A stretch of DNA of 64,000 bases from Lachnospiraceae bacterium (GTDB lineage Bacteria > Bacillota > Clostridia > Lachnospirales > Lachnospiraceae). The notes under the pieces are model-generated. The model had not been told where the DNA came from. It ran no database searches and saw only the letters and a list, made by a program, of their open reading frames with translations. A program made the position numbers and the translations under genes. Below are positions 26,847 through 36,188 of the stretch, one piece after another (within the stretch, counting starts at the first letter, position 1; each line of letters begins with the position of its first letter). The stretch covers positions 36,554 through 100,553 of the forward strand of contig JAETRD010000015.1 in NCBI GenBank assembly GCA_021770345.1, written 5' to 3'.

Positions 26847-28136
26847 ATGAATATCCAGCAGAATCAGTCTATCATGGAAAAGCTTACAATTCTAACCGAC
26901 GCGGCCAAGTATGACGTGGCCTGCACATCCAGCGGAGTGGAGCGGCGGGGGAACGGTAAAAGCATGGGGAATGCCGTCTCCTGCGGCCTCTGCCACACGT
27001 TTGCCGCGGACGGACGCTGCGTGTCTCTGCTCAAAATCCTCTTTACAAACGAGTGTATTTTTAACTGCGCCTACTGCCGGAATAACTGCAACTCCGACAT
27101 TCCCCGGGCTTCCTTTACCCCGGACGAGGTCTGTGATCTGACGATGGAGTTCTACCGCAGAAATTATATTGAAGGCCTGTTTTTAAGCTCCGGCATCCTC
27201 GTCAGTCCGAACTACACGATGGATTTAATCTACCAGACGCTCTACAAGCTGCGGGTCGAGCAAAATTTTAACGGTTATATTCACGTTAAGGCCATTCCCG
27301 GCGCGGACCCGGCTCTGATAGAGCGGGCCGGATTTCTCGCAGACCGCATGAGCGTCAATCTCGAGCTTCCCACCGCGGACGGCCTCAAAAAGCTCGCCCC
27401 CTACAAGTCCAGGAACACGATCCTCCGGCCGATGCGGCAGATTCAAAACCGCATCACCGAGAACAAAAACGAGCTCATGGCCTACCGGAAAACACCCAAA
27501 TTTGTCCCCGCCGGACAGAGCACACAGATGATCGTCGGCGCCACGCCCGAGAGCGATTACCAGCTCATGAGTGTCGCCGAGGCGCTCTACCGGAATTTTG
27601 ACCTGAAGCGGGTATTCTACTCCGCCTTTGTCAATGTAAACCAGGACTCGAACCTTCCGGTTCTGCCCGGAGGGCCGCCGCTTCTCCGCGAGCACAGACT
27701 TTATCAGGCCGACTGGCTGCTGCGCTTCTACCATTTTGAGGTAAGCGAACTGCTGTCCGAGAACCGGCCGAATTTCAATATCTATCTCGATCCGAAATGC
27801 GACTGGGCACTGCGGCATTTAGAGCTTTTCCCGGTGGAGATTAACCGCGCCGGCTACAAGACATTGCTGCGAGTACCCGGAATCGGCTATAAATCCGCAC
27901 AGCGCATCGTGAATGCCCGAAGAGAACATGTGCTGGATTTTGCCGACTTAAAACGCATCGGCGTCGTGTTAAAACGGGCACTGTACTTTATCACCTGCTC
28001 CGGTCATATGATGTACAACACGAAACTGGAAGAAGATTATATCTGCCGCAATCTTATGGCAGATCGCACTCAGATTCCGCGGGAGATTCGCGAGAGCGGC
28101 TATCAACAGCTGTCTCTGTTTGATCTGAGCTCATGA
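26847..28136 (+). CDS. Putative DNA modification/repair radical SAM protein (TIGR03916 type)
   Basis: This 429-residue protein has the radical SAM cluster motif CIFNCAYC (Cys70, Cys74, Cys77), preceded by conserved cysteines in ACTSSG and SCGLCHTFAADGRC that could bind a second cluster. The C-terminal region contains a helix-hairpin-helix, LLRVPGIGYKSAQRIVNARR, typical of DNA-binding or DNA-repair proteins. The family is known as a putative DNA modification/repair radical SAM protein; its reaction is not established. The next gene (TIGR03915 type) is its usual partner, 24 bases downstream. GCGAGG precedes the start. Confidence 0.9.
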   Translation: MNIQQNQSIMEKLTILTDAAKYDVACTSSGVERRGNGKSMGNAVSCGLCHTFAADGRCVSLLKILFTNECIFNCAYCRNNCNSDIPRASFTPDEVCDLTMEFYRRNYIEGLFLSSGILVSPNYTMDLIYQTLYKLRVEQNFNGYIHVKAIPGADPALIERAGFLADRMSVNLELPTADGLKKLAPYKSRNTILRPMRQIQNRITENKNELMAYRKTPKFVPAGQSTQMIVGATPESDYQLMSVAEALYRNFDLKRVFYSAFVNVNQDSNLPVLPGGPPLLREHRLYQADWLLRFYHFEVSELLSENRPNFNIYLDPKCDWALRHLELFPVEINRAGYKTLLRVPGIGYKSAQRIVNARREHVLDFADLKRIGVVLKRALYFITCSGHMMYNTKLEEDYICRNLMADRTQIPREIRESGYQQLSLFDLSS

Positions 28137-28160
28137 TATCGCAAAAGAAAGGGATTATTT

Positions 28161-28949
28161 ATGTATATCTTTGTATGTGAAGACAGTTTGGAAGGAATTT
28201 TCAGCGGCGTATACGACGCCTGCGCGAGCCGCCTCGGACACCGGAATATCCGGCTGATGACGGGCGCACCGGACAACTACGAACTTTTTTCGGAGTATAT
28301 CCATGTCACCGCGTCCGGGGAAAAGACAAAAAAAGTGGCCGACACCATAAGCAGCCGGTTCGGCCAGCAGTTCTATGAATCTATTTATCAGGCTGCCATG
28401 TCGGGCGAGGGGCATTCGGCCAAAAAGATGGACAAGGCGGACGCGATCTATGAAACGATTCTCCTTGCGCTCGCGGACGGCGATGGCCAGAAGGTGCTGC
28501 TGTCCCTCGGTGAACCCTGTGTCTACCGCATCTTTGAGCTGTGCCGCGCCACGAACCGGGAAGCTTACCATCACCTGGAGTTTCTGCGCTTCTCCGAGCT
28601 CGAAAACGGCGTGCTGTTCGCGACGATTCACCCAAAGGACTATATTCTTCCCTACGTCGCGGAACACTTTACCGACCGGCTGCCCACGGATAATTTCATG
28701 ATTTATGACGCAACCCACGGACAGGTAGCCGTCCATCGGGCTTCAAAAGGCTTTCTGCTCACCGACGCCGCAGACCTCGATTTGGATAAAATAAAACGGT
28801 ATTCCCCGGATGAACTGGAGTACCGCAGGCTGTGGCTCGCATTTTTCGACCACATCGCGATCGAACCGCGGAGAAACGCCAAACTTCAGATGAACCTGAT
28901 TCCCAAACGCTATTGGGCAGACACGCCGGAGCTGGCACGTTTCGCCTGA
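28161..28949 (+). CDS. TIGR03915-type protein with DUF4130 domain
   Basis: This 262-residue protein begins YIFVCEDSLEGIFSGVYDAC and carries the DUF4130 phrases FLRFSELENGVLFATIHPKDYIL, HFTDRLPTDNFMIYDATHGQVAVH and the terminal LWLAFFDHIAIEPRRNAKLQMNLIPKRYWADTPEL. It almost always accompanies the radical SAM protein encoded upstream. DUF4130 also occurs fused to uracil-DNA glycosylase-like domains in other bacteria, supporting a role in DNA repair (known by association, mechanism unknown). AAAGGGA lies before the start. Confidence 0.88.
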   Translation: MYIFVCEDSLEGIFSGVYDACASRLGHRNIRLMTGAPDNYELFSEYIHVTASGEKTKKVADTISSRFGQQFYESIYQAAMSGEGHSAKKMDKADAIYETILLALADGDGQKVLLSLGEPCVYRIFELCRATNREAYHHLEFLRFSELENGVLFATIHPKDYILPYVAEHFTDRLPTDNFMIYDATHGQVAVHRASKGFLLTDAADLDLDKIKRYSPDELEYRRLWLAFFDHIAIEPRRNAKLQMNLIPKRYWADTPELARFA

Positions 28950-28971
28950 CTCCTTAAAATCGGCCGGACAG

Positions 28972-29769
28972 TCAGCCAGTCTGTGCGCGCCCCGCACTGC
29001 CGGACAAAAACAGCGCTTCGGCATTCCGCCATGTAGCGTCCTCGACTTCCCGGACGGAAATACCCTTAAGTTCGGCAATCTTTTCCGCCACAAAGGAGAG
29101 ATAGGCGGAATGGTTCCGCTCTCCTCTGTGAGGCTCCGGCGCCATATACGGACAATCCGTTTCCAGCAGAAGTCTCTCGAGCGGAATCTGCTGTACGGTC
29201 TCCTTTAATTTCTTCGCATTCTTAAAGGTGACAACACCGCCCACGCCGATATAATATCCCAGCTTCACAAACTCCTTTGCAAGCCCCGGCGAATAGGAGT
29301 AGCAGTGGATGACCCCCGGTATTCCCTGTGCGGCAGCCTCCCGCATAATCGCAAGCGTATCCTCCGCCGCATCCCTCGAATGGATGATGACCGGGAGCTC
29401 GCACTCCGCCGCAAGCGCCAACTGGCGGCGGAACCACATCCGCTGGCGCTCCTGCACGGCGCTCTCTTTGTCCCAGTAATAGTCCAGGCCGATTTCTCCC
29501 ACGGCCACCGCCTTCGGATGCCGCGTCTGTTCCCGCAGCCAGGCGTAAGCCTCCTCATTTAAGTCTGCGATATCACTCGGATGAACCCCGACCGCCGCAT
29601 ACATCTGCCCGTATCGCTCCGCGAGCCTCAAGGTGCTTTTTGTGCTCTCGATGGAAGCGCCCACGTTGATGATATACCCGATATTTCCCGCAAACAGGGA
29701 TGGGATCAACGTATCCACATCCTCCGCAAACCGCTTGTCGTCATAATGTGCATGTGTCTCAAAAATCAT
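28972..29769 (-). CDS. TatD-family metal-dependent hydrolase
   Basis: This 265-residue TIM-barrel hydrolase begins MIFETHAHYDDKRF, with the two metal-binding histidines. It has GEIGLDYYWDKES with the bridging glutamate, PVIIHSRDA, GVIHCYSYS, and LLLETDCPYMAPEPHRGERN with the catalytic aspartate. Members are deoxyribonucleases or exonucleases linked to DNA repair or tRNA processing. The ATG at 29769 has GAGG 6 bases upstream; the in-frame ATG at 29781 overlaps that site. In Firmicutes tatD often sits near metG or rsmA; here both are on the same contig but not adjacent. Confidence 0.95.
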   Translation of the reverse strand: MIFETHAHYDDKRFAEDVDTLIPSLFAGNIGYIINVGASIESTKSTLRLAERYGQMYAAVGVHPSDIADLNEEAYAWLREQTRHPKAVAVGEIGLDYYWDKESAVQERQRMWFRRQLALAAECELPVIIHSRDAAEDTLAIMREAAAQGIPGVIHCYSYSPGLAKEFVKLGYYIGVGGVVTFKNAKKLKETVQQIPLERLLLETDCPYMAPEPHRGERNHSAYLSFVAEKIAELKGISVREVEDATWRNAEALFLSGSAGRAQTG

Positions 29770-29784
29770 TTTTAACCTCATTCA

Positions 29785-30408
29785 TCACTTACAGTGCTTA
29801 TAGTAAAAAATCGCCAGCTGTGTGCGGTCCCGCAGCCCCAGCTTCTCCAAAACCACGCTGATATAGTTTCGTACGGTTCCCTCACCGAGGTAGAGCCTCT
29901 CGGCTATCTCTCTGTTCGAAAGTCCCTCCGCAACAAGACTTATCATTTCCCGTTCCTTTTCACTGATCGAATATCTGCCGTAGTCAAACTCCTCTCTCGC
30001 CTGCATCAGAGTCGGAATCTTTCCGACAATCTCCCCGCCAAATACACTCTGTCCGCCGTACACGGCATCCAGCGCCGGAACGATTCCCTCAAAGTCCTGC
30101 TTGAGAATATAACCTTTGACTCCGATATGAAGCGCCTTTAAGATATATTCGTCATCGGAAAACGTAGTCAGAAACAGAATTTTTGCCTCCGGGCTGCTTC
30201 CCAAAATCACTTCCGCGGCATCTAAACCCGTCATGTCTTCCATCCGAATATCCATCAGCAGCACATCCGGCCGTACCTGTTCGTAGAGACACACGGCCTC
30301 CCGCCCGCTGTATCCCATTGCGGGAACTTCAATCCGGCCGCTTCCCTCCAGAATCGTTTTCAGCGAGATTGCAACCAGCTTATCGTCATCCACCACCAGA
30401 ACCCTCAT
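29785..30408 (-). CDS. NarL/LuxR-family response regulator
   Basis: This 207-residue regulator has a receiver domain (VLVVDDDKLVAISLKTIL, Asp in DVLLMDIRMEDMTG, Lys in ILKQDFEGIV) and a LuxR helix-turn-helix (LVAEGLSNREIAERLYLGEGTVRNYISVVLEKL). It overlaps the upstream kinase gene by 4 bases (ATGA). The neighbouring divergent ABC exporter operon is the likely target; kinase, regulator and ABC-2 exporter sets of this type usually respond to peptides or membrane stress. Confidence 0.95.
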   Translation of the reverse strand: MRVLVVDDDKLVAISLKTILEGSGRIEVPAMGYSGREAVCLYEQVRPDVLLMDIRMEDMTGLDAAEVILGSSPEAKILFLTTFSDDEYILKALHIGVKGYILKQDFEGIVPALDAVYGGQSVFGGEIVGKIPTLMQAREEFDYGRYSISEKEREMISLVAEGLSNREIAERLYLGEGTVRNYISVVLEKLGLRDRTQLAIFYYKHCK

Positions 30409-31568
30409 ACCGATATCTGCCCCTCCTTTCCCTTTGGAACGGAAATAAATATTTTAAATCCGTCTTCCCTCTCAGCGCGGAAGATACCGCCAAGATTCTC
30501 GACGCGCTCCCGCATATTTTCCAGTCCGATGCCGCCTGCGGCAGGATATGCTCCGACCATTCCGCTGCGCTGCCAGGTTGTTCCGCTGCCCCCGTTTCTC
30601 CCGCCCGTGCCGTTATCCTCAATCAAAAGCTGATAAAACGCCGGTTGCTCGCGCAGCACAATGCCGATTCTTCCTGCATTCGAATGCTTTATCACATTTG
30701 ACATCGCCTCCTTGACCGCCATAATAAAGCAATATTTGACATCCCGTTCCACTTCCTGCGACATATCATATTCAAATGCAACCTCATAGGATTCCCGCAT
30801 CGGTGCAAGAACATCCGAAATCACCTGCCGCAGGTCAACCGCATCATCATGCAGATCGTGCACGCTTTCCCGAATACTCGTCATCGCCTGATTTAACGTG
30901 TCATTCACACCGGAAAGCTGCCCGTGCAGCGGCTCCTCCCTGTGAATTGTCAGAAGCGCTCCAATCTGCAGGATGGACCGGGACAGCATATGCCCTACAT
31001 TGTCGTGAATCTCCCTTGCAATCCGGTTGCGCTCCCGCAGTGTCGCCAGATGAATTTCATAATCCTGCTTTTCCATAAGGCTCCGGTTCTTTTCCTTTAA
31101 CACCAGATTCCGTTCCGTACTTGCGTCCCTGAGACGAACCAGTTCCCGTCCGAGACGCTCTGCCTGCCCGGTCCGCAGTGCGAGGAGAACAGCCGTCGCC
31201 GTAAAAATAAACCACAACATTCCGTACAGCGGCGCTGTCCCGCCAGCCCGATATCGAACATAAAGCGCCAGCCCCGCTGCACTCCAGTAAAACTCCCCTT
31301 TTCCGCAGTCATAAAATATCAGCGGCAGAAAGCTGCATAATTCCGGGAGAAATAAGCATGAAACAAAATAAACCGCTGTCAATATGCCTTTCTTCTTTTT
31401 AGAAGAAAGCGGCCCGACGGGAACGCTCTCATTGGAAAACCAGGTCAAAAACCCGGTGGCCGTCACTGCCAGCAGCATGGCCGTCACCGATGCCGCACCC
31501 GATTCATACCGCCCGAGCAGACAAAAACACATGACAAACAATATCCCCTTATCTACCAGCTGAGCCAT
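30405..31568 (-). CDS. Sensor histidine kinase (HisKA_3 type)
   Basis: This 387-residue kinase has about six N-terminal membrane segments (first 160 residues), a coiled linker, and the HisKA_3 motif REIHDNVGHMLSRSILQIGA with the phospho-accepting His. A HATPase domain follows (SNVIKHSNAGRIGI, EDNGTGG, GIGLENMRERVENLGG). No separate sensor domain is seen, so the membrane part probably senses the signal, as in DesK/LiaS-like kinases. GGGGAGGAAG precedes the ATG at 31568. It is divergent from the ABC transporter operon. Confidence 0.93.
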   Translation of the reverse strand: MAQLVDKGILFVMCFCLLGRYESGAASVTAMLLAVTATGFLTWFSNESVPVGPLSSKKKKGILTAVYFVSCLFLPELCSFLPLIFYDCGKGEFYWSAAGLALYVRYRAGGTAPLYGMLWFIFTATAVLLALRTGQAERLGRELVRLRDASTERNLVLKEKNRSLMEKQDYEIHLATLRERNRIAREIHDNVGHMLSRSILQIGALLTIHREEPLHGQLSGVNDTLNQAMTSIRESVHDLHDDAVDLRQVISDVLAPMRESYEVAFEYDMSQEVERDVKYCFIMAVKEAMSNVIKHSNAGRIGIVLREQPAFYQLLIEDNGTGGRNGGSGTTWQRSGMVGAYPAAGGIGLENMRERVENLGGIFRAEREDGFKIFISVPKGKEGQISV

Positions 31569-31815
31569 GACGTCTCTTCCTCCCCTTCTCTCTGTTGAAT
31601 AAGATACCATTAAACCGGCGTGACTGTCATCCTTTTTCTTTTTTTGTTACATTTGTCACCCTCCCTTTTGACGCTGTACACTTCCCCGGCCCCCGACAAA
31701 ACGCTATACTGAACACAAAATCAGGAAATCATCCCGTCATTTGCAAAAAGCCCCTCTTTGATAAGGGAAAAAACAATCATAAAGGGAAAAGGAATCATAA
31801 AGGAGGAATTGCCGC
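31569..31815. other. Divergent intergenic region of kinase and ABC exporter
   Basis: This 247-base region holds both start sites. GTGACTGTCAT (about 31620) and GTTACatttGTCAC (about 31646) are similar half-palindromes that could be bound by the NarL-type regulator. A TATACT box lies near 31703 without a good -35, as expected for an activated promoter. AATCATAAAGG occurs twice just before the ABC gene. Confidence 0.4.
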
Positions 31816-32757
31816 ATGTCTGCACCTGTTATAAAAGTAGAAAATCTGGTGAAGCGTTACAAAGAACTGGTCGCGTTAGACCATTTCAACCTGACCATTG
31901 AGGAGGGCGAAATCTTTGGTCTGCTGGGTCCGAACGGCTCGGGCAAGACCACCACGATCAACTGTATTCTGTCGCTGCTCTCCTTCGACAAAGGCACGAT
32001 TGAAATATTCGGTCGTAAAATGAACCCGGACAGCTACGATCTCAAGCGTCAGATCGGCGTTGTCATGCAAAATGTAGCCGTGTTTGACGAGCTGACCGTC
32101 TACGAAAATATCGATTATTTCTGCGGACTGTACATCCGGGATAAAAAGCTTCGCAAAACTTATGTGGAGGAAGCCATCGATTTTGTAGGATTACAGGATT
32201 TTACAAAATTTTATCCCAAAAAACTCTCGGGCGGTCTGCTCCGCCGGCTGAATATCGCCTGCGGAATCGCTCATAAGCCAAAGCTGATCATCCTCGATGA
32301 ACCGACCGTAGCCGTAGACCCTCAGAGCCGAAATAATATTCTCGAGGGAATTATGAATCTGAACCGCCGGGGCGCAACGATTATCTACACGTCACACTAC
32401 ATGGAGGAAGTAGAGCAGATCTGTACCCGCATTGCGATCATGGACCACGGAAAAAACCTTGCCATCGGCACTAATGAGGAATTAAAGCAGATGATTAAGA
32501 AATCCGAGATCATCTCCATTGACATTCTTGATCTGCTGCCGGAGCACCTTGCGGAAATCCGCCGGCTCAAGCATGTCTATGAGGCATCTTTTGAAAACCA
32601 CTGCCTTAAAGTACTCTGCAGCGGCGGCAGGCACAATCTGCCGCGGGTACTCACATACCTTCAGGAGAAAGGCCTGTCCTTCGGGCGGGTTTACTCCGAA
32701 CTGCCCACTTTAAATGATGTTTTTCTGGAAATCACCGGAAAAGAATTGAGAGACTAA
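31816..32757 (+). CDS. ABC transporter ATP-binding protein
   Basis: This 313-residue ATPase of the ABC-2 export type has Walker A LLGPNGSGKTT (near 34-44), the signature LSGGLLRRLNIACG and Walker B LIILDEPTVAVDP. About 80 residues after the ATPase domain are typical of drug and lantibiotic exporters. GGAGGAATTGCCGC precedes the start. Two permease genes follow at 13 bases and with a 14-base overlap, so a heterodimeric exporter is expected. The divergent two-component system suggests inducible export. Confidence 0.95.
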   Translation: MSAPVIKVENLVKRYKELVALDHFNLTIEEGEIFGLLGPNGSGKTTTINCILSLLSFDKGTIEIFGRKMNPDSYDLKRQIGVVMQNVAVFDELTVYENIDYFCGLYIRDKKLRKTYVEEAIDFVGLQDFTKFYPKKLSGGLLRRLNIACGIAHKPKLIILDEPTVAVDPQSRNNILEGIMNLNRRGATIIYTSHYMEEVEQICTRIAIMDHGKNLAIGTNEELKQMIKKSEIISIDILDLLPEHLAEIRRLKHVYEASFENHCLKVLCSGGRHNLPRVLTYLQEKGLSFGRVYSELPTLNDVFLEITGKELRD

Positions 32758-32770
32758 AAAGGAGGAAGCC

Positions 32771-33925
32771 ATGTATTTTCACGCCCTGAACTATACGTTT
32801 AAGACACTCTTGCGCAGCCGTGGTCAGATATTCTGGTGTTTTGCTTTTCCCATTGTCCTTGCCACAATGTTCTACTTCGCGTTCGGCGGCCTTGCCGAGG
32901 GAGAGGCGTTTTCCGCGATTCCTGTCGCCGTTGTGCAAAAAGACTCCGACGGGGATGCCATACTCACAGAGATATTAGATGCTCTTGACGACACCTCGGA
33001 AGACGACCCGTTTCTGATTGTCACCTACGCATCCGAAGAGGAGGCACACTCGCTGCTTAAAAACAATGACGTTACCGGCATCCTCTCGTTTGACGGCGAA
33101 GCGCTGACACTTTCGGTCGCCGCCGGTGCGAGCACACTGCGCTTAGAGCAGAGTATTCTGCAGGTTTTCGCAGAACAGTTTAATCTGAATTACCAGGTTG
33201 TCTCGGAAATTGCCCGGGAACACCCCGAAAAACTCCCCGAGGTCATACAGACTCTGACCCGGGAAACCGACTATCTGACGGAAACCTCATTTACGGAAGG
33301 AAACTATGACGAGTCGCTGACCTATTATTTCAACCTGATTGCCATGACCTGTCTGTATGCCGCAATGATGGGCAGCAATATCGCAATTGACAACCAGGGC
33401 AACCTCTCCGCGCTCGGAGCCAGACGCTGTATTTCCCCGGTTCACCGTCTTGTCAGCATTTTGGGCGATTTGAGCGCCGCGCTGATCTTTCAGTGTTCCA
33501 GTATCTTTATCGGCATCGCTTATATGCATTTTGTTCTCGGTGTAGACTTCGGCTCAGAGGTCGGCTATGTACTCCTTGCCTCCCTTGCGGGCTGCACCAC
33601 CGGTATCAGTCTCGGATTTTTTATCGGAAGCTTCGGACGCGGCACAAAAGAGACAAAATTTGGCATTCTGATGGCAGTGATTATGCTAAACTGCCTTGTC
33701 AGCGGGCTGATGATCGGCAATATGCGCATGTATGTGGAAAAATATTTCCCGATTTACAATCATATCAATCCTGCCGCATTGATTTCCGATTCCCTATATG
33801 CACTGATTATCTATCCGTCCCACGAACGGTATTTTATTAACATTCTGACTCTGTTCGGCCTGTCCGTTGCCTTTAGCATCAGCGGCTTTGTATTGGTAAG
33901 GAGGAAAAAATATGCAAGTCTTTAA
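32771..33925 (+). CDS. ABC-2 type transporter permease
   Basis: This 384-residue permease has an N-terminal helix (about 20-42), a large extracytoplasmic domain of roughly 140 residues and five or six C-terminal helices (about 195-380), the ABC2_membrane_3 layout. The phrase LSALGARRCISPVHRLVSILGDL precedes the helix bundle, as in YhgE/Pip-like exporters. The start has AAGGAGGAAG upstream. It overlaps the next permease gene by 14 bases; the two probably form the channel together. Confidence 0.9.
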   Translation: MYFHALNYTFKTLLRSRGQIFWCFAFPIVLATMFYFAFGGLAEGEAFSAIPVAVVQKDSDGDAILTEILDALDDTSEDDPFLIVTYASEEEAHSLLKNNDVTGILSFDGEALTLSVAAGASTLRLEQSILQVFAEQFNLNYQVVSEIAREHPEKLPEVIQTLTRETDYLTETSFTEGNYDESLTYYFNLIAMTCLYAAMMGSNIAIDNQGNLSALGARRCISPVHRLVSILGDLSAALIFQCSSIFIGIAYMHFVLGVDFGSEVGYVLLASLAGCTTGISLGFFIGSFGRGTKETKFGILMAVIMLNCLVSGLMIGNMRMYVEKYFPIYNHINPAALISDSLYALIIYPSHERYFINILTLFGLSVAFSISGFVLVRRKKYASL

Positions 33926-35072
33926 ATCATTTTTCATGATTGCAAGGAAACGGCTGCGGTCCGCCTGTATTTATTTTGCCATCTATACGGTTATCATTCT
34001 GATATTCAGCTTTACCGCCGAGAGTTCTTTTGACGGAAATTTTCAGTCGTCGGCATTGTCTGTCTACATCGAAGACCATGACTGCACCGATGCCAGCCTT
34101 GCGCTTTGTTCCTACCTTGATTCGCTGCATGAGGTGACAACGGAACCGTTAAGCGCCGAAGAAATCGCGGATCAAATGTATTATCGCATGTTAGATTATG
34201 TCCTCGTCATTCCGCAGGGCTTTGAAGAGAAACTTCTTGCACACGATACCGGAGGGCTTCTTGACAGCAGCATGATTCCCGGCAGCAGCAACGGTATCTT
34301 TGTCAATCTGCAGGTGACACAGTACATCCATTCCCTGCAGAGCTATCTCGCCGGCGGCTATACGCTCTCCTCGGCCCTCACAGCCACAGACCGCTGTCTC
34401 GCAGAAATTCCGGCGGTAAATGCGGTATCCTTCGGCAGTGACAATTCCGTGACAGATAATCGTGTATTTTACTTTTACCAGTATCTGCCCTATGTATTTA
34501 TTCTCATTCTATTTGCAGGGATGGCGCCCATACTCATAACGATGAACGAACCGGACATGCGCAGGCGCACGCTCTGTTCGTGCCTTCCGGCCTCCGGCCG
34601 CAATCTGCAGCTGGCAGCCGCCTGTACGCTCTACGCCCTGCTGGTCTGGCTTTTATTTATGCTGCTCGGCTTTGGCATTTTCCGACAGGACTTTCTGACC
34701 CGCTACTCACTGCTTGCGATGGGAAACAGTTTTATATTTCTTCTGTTCTGTGTAGCAGTCACGCTGTTTGTAAGTATTTTTTCGCCGGATGAAAATGTCC
34801 TGAACATGATTTCTAATATTATCGGTCTTAGTATGTCGTTCCTGTGCGGCGTCTTTGTACCGCAGAGCATGCTGTCCGACGGGGTACTTGCCGTCGGAAA
34901 ATTCCTCCCCGCCTACTGGTACGTCAGCATCAACGATATGCTCGCCCTCTCCGAACAAACCTTTGATATGCATGCCTACCTGCAGGGGCTTGGTATCCAG
35001 CTCTTATTCGCGGCCGCCGCCTTTGCCCTTCTGATGGCATTTTCCGGGGCGCGCAGGCGGGCACAACTGTAA
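33912..35072 (+). CDS. ABC-2 type transporter permease
   Basis: This 386-residue permease has the same design as the protein before it: one N-terminal helix (about 15-35), an external domain to about residue 190, then six helices. The block NEPDMRRRTLCSCLPASGRNLQL matches the corresponding loop of ABC-2 permeases. AAGGAGG at 33899-33905 lies in the end of the upstream gene, showing translational coupling. It ends the operon; a bidirectional terminator follows. Confidence 0.9.
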   Translation: MQVFKSFFMIARKRLRSACIYFAIYTVIILIFSFTAESSFDGNFQSSALSVYIEDHDCTDASLALCSYLDSLHEVTTEPLSAEEIADQMYYRMLDYVLVIPQGFEEKLLAHDTGGLLDSSMIPGSSNGIFVNLQVTQYIHSLQSYLAGGYTLSSALTATDRCLAEIPAVNAVSFGSDNSVTDNRVFYFYQYLPYVFILILFAGMAPILITMNEPDMRRRTLCSCLPASGRNLQLAAACTLYALLVWLLFMLLGFGIFRQDFLTRYSLLAMGNSFIFLLFCVAVTLFVSIFSPDENVLNMISNIIGLSMSFLCGVFVPQSMLSDGVLAVGKFLPAYWYVSINDMLALSEQTFDMHAYLQGLGIQLLFAAAAFALLMAFSGARRRAQL

Positions 35073-35101
35073 AAGACAGGTGCAATGCGCTGCTTCCTAC
35101 A

Positions 35102-35147
35102 AAAAAAGAGCCGACGTATTCTCGATTTTTCACGTCAGCTCTTTTTT
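35102..35147. terminator. Bidirectional intrinsic terminator
   Basis: AAAAAAGAGCCGACGT pairs with ACGTCAGCTCTTTTTT with one bulged base. It has A6 on one side and T6 on the other, so it serves both the ABC operon and the convergent minus-strand gene. Confidence 0.92.
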
Positions 35148-35190
35148 AATTTCCTTACGCTCAGCGAACAACTCCTCTGCTTTACGGTTC

Positions 35191-36063
35191 TCATAAAGAA
35201 ATATCTATCGTTGCGGCAACCGCCTCCGCCGAGACCGCCGAGGCAGCCATCGCCATACTCACATCCGCACCCGACACATCCGAAGTACCTGTATCCGCAC
35301 CGCTGCAATCCATGCCGAACTCTGCCGCAAGCTCGCGCTCAACTTCTGCTTGAATCTCCGCCTCGGTCAACGCAAGCGCCGCGGCCTCCGCACTTAAGCT
35401 CACCATCACGCCGCCGTCGTATCCCGTCGATCCCGTATAAGGCATCTTTCCCTCGTTGCTCATGGTTTCGAGATATTTCATGTCCGCCTCGGTGATCTTT
35501 CCACGCTCTCTGGTGCGGTGCATATTCTTTTTCTGCATCAGCTCCTGCTGCTTGCGCTTTGTCCTCTGGATCTCCTGCGACACCTCGATCTGGACCTTCT
35601 GCTCGATCTTCTGCTCCTTCTGCGCCGCCCTGCGCTTTATCTCGCTTTTCTTCTGCCTTGCCCGCACGTTTCCCTCATCGTAATGAGCGGACTGCTCGCG
35701 CTCCTCCTCGCGCAGATTCCGCACCTTCAACTGTGCGCAGCGCACCATGCGCTTTGCATGAGCAAGTGCCGCAGCCACTTCCTTTCTGTCATATTGCCCG
35801 CTCGCACCGCAGCGTGCCACCTGCGCGACCTTACTTTTCGCGCGGACTAACACCGTGGACGCACTCTGAGCTTTCTTTGCCTGAAGAATCTGTCCGGAAA
35901 TCTCTCTGTGATTATAATTTAAACGCTTTACGGGTTTCTTCTGGCCTGTGTTCCGAAGCGCCGCCATACGCGCCCTTGCGTCATTTCTGTTCTTGATGGT
36001 GACTGTCCCCATCATCGCCGCCTGCATTCCCGGCGTATTAATACCGTTTACCGTTATTCCCAT
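35191..36063 (-). CDS. Uncharacterised Lys/Arg-rich coiled-coil protein
   Basis: I do not recognise a named family. The 290-residue protein begins MGITVNGINTPGMQAAMMGT and is strongly basic through residue 205, including long charged helices (LKVRNLREEEREQSAHYDE, then RAAQKEQKIEQKVQIEVSQE) likely to form coiled coils. The C-terminal 75 residues are acidic and Ala/Ser-rich. It has no signal peptide or membrane helix. Several conserved cysteines (VARCGASG, VRCAQL) occur in the helical part. It is transcribed alone, with GGGAGG upstream of 36063. Similar proteins seem common in Lachnospiraceae (from memory, unverified). Confidence 0.7.
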   Translation of the reverse strand: MGITVNGINTPGMQAAMMGTVTIKNRNDARARMAALRNTGQKKPVKRLNYNHREISGQILQAKKAQSASTVLVRAKSKVAQVARCGASGQYDRKEVAAALAHAKRMVRCAQLKVRNLREEEREQSAHYDEGNVRARQKKSEIKRRAAQKEQKIEQKVQIEVSQEIQRTKRKQQELMQKKNMHRTRERGKITEADMKYLETMSNEGKMPYTGSTGYDGGVMVSLSAEAAALALTEAEIQAEVERELAAEFGMDCSGADTGTSDVSGADVSMAMAASAVSAEAVAATIDISL

Positions 36064-36188
36064 AACTCTTTCCTCCCTGAAAAAGTATGAAGTCTGTCTT
36101 ACGGAGTCCATTCCTTATTATATTACATCGGCAAAATTTACATAATTTTTAACCTGTTGTCACGAAATAGCACAGAATTGCAACCAAT

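Noticed and set aside
8215-35161. TAATTTCCTTACGC shared by 8215-8228 and 35148-35161
   Set aside because: Several 14-base matches are expected by chance in 64 kb, and the flanks differ.
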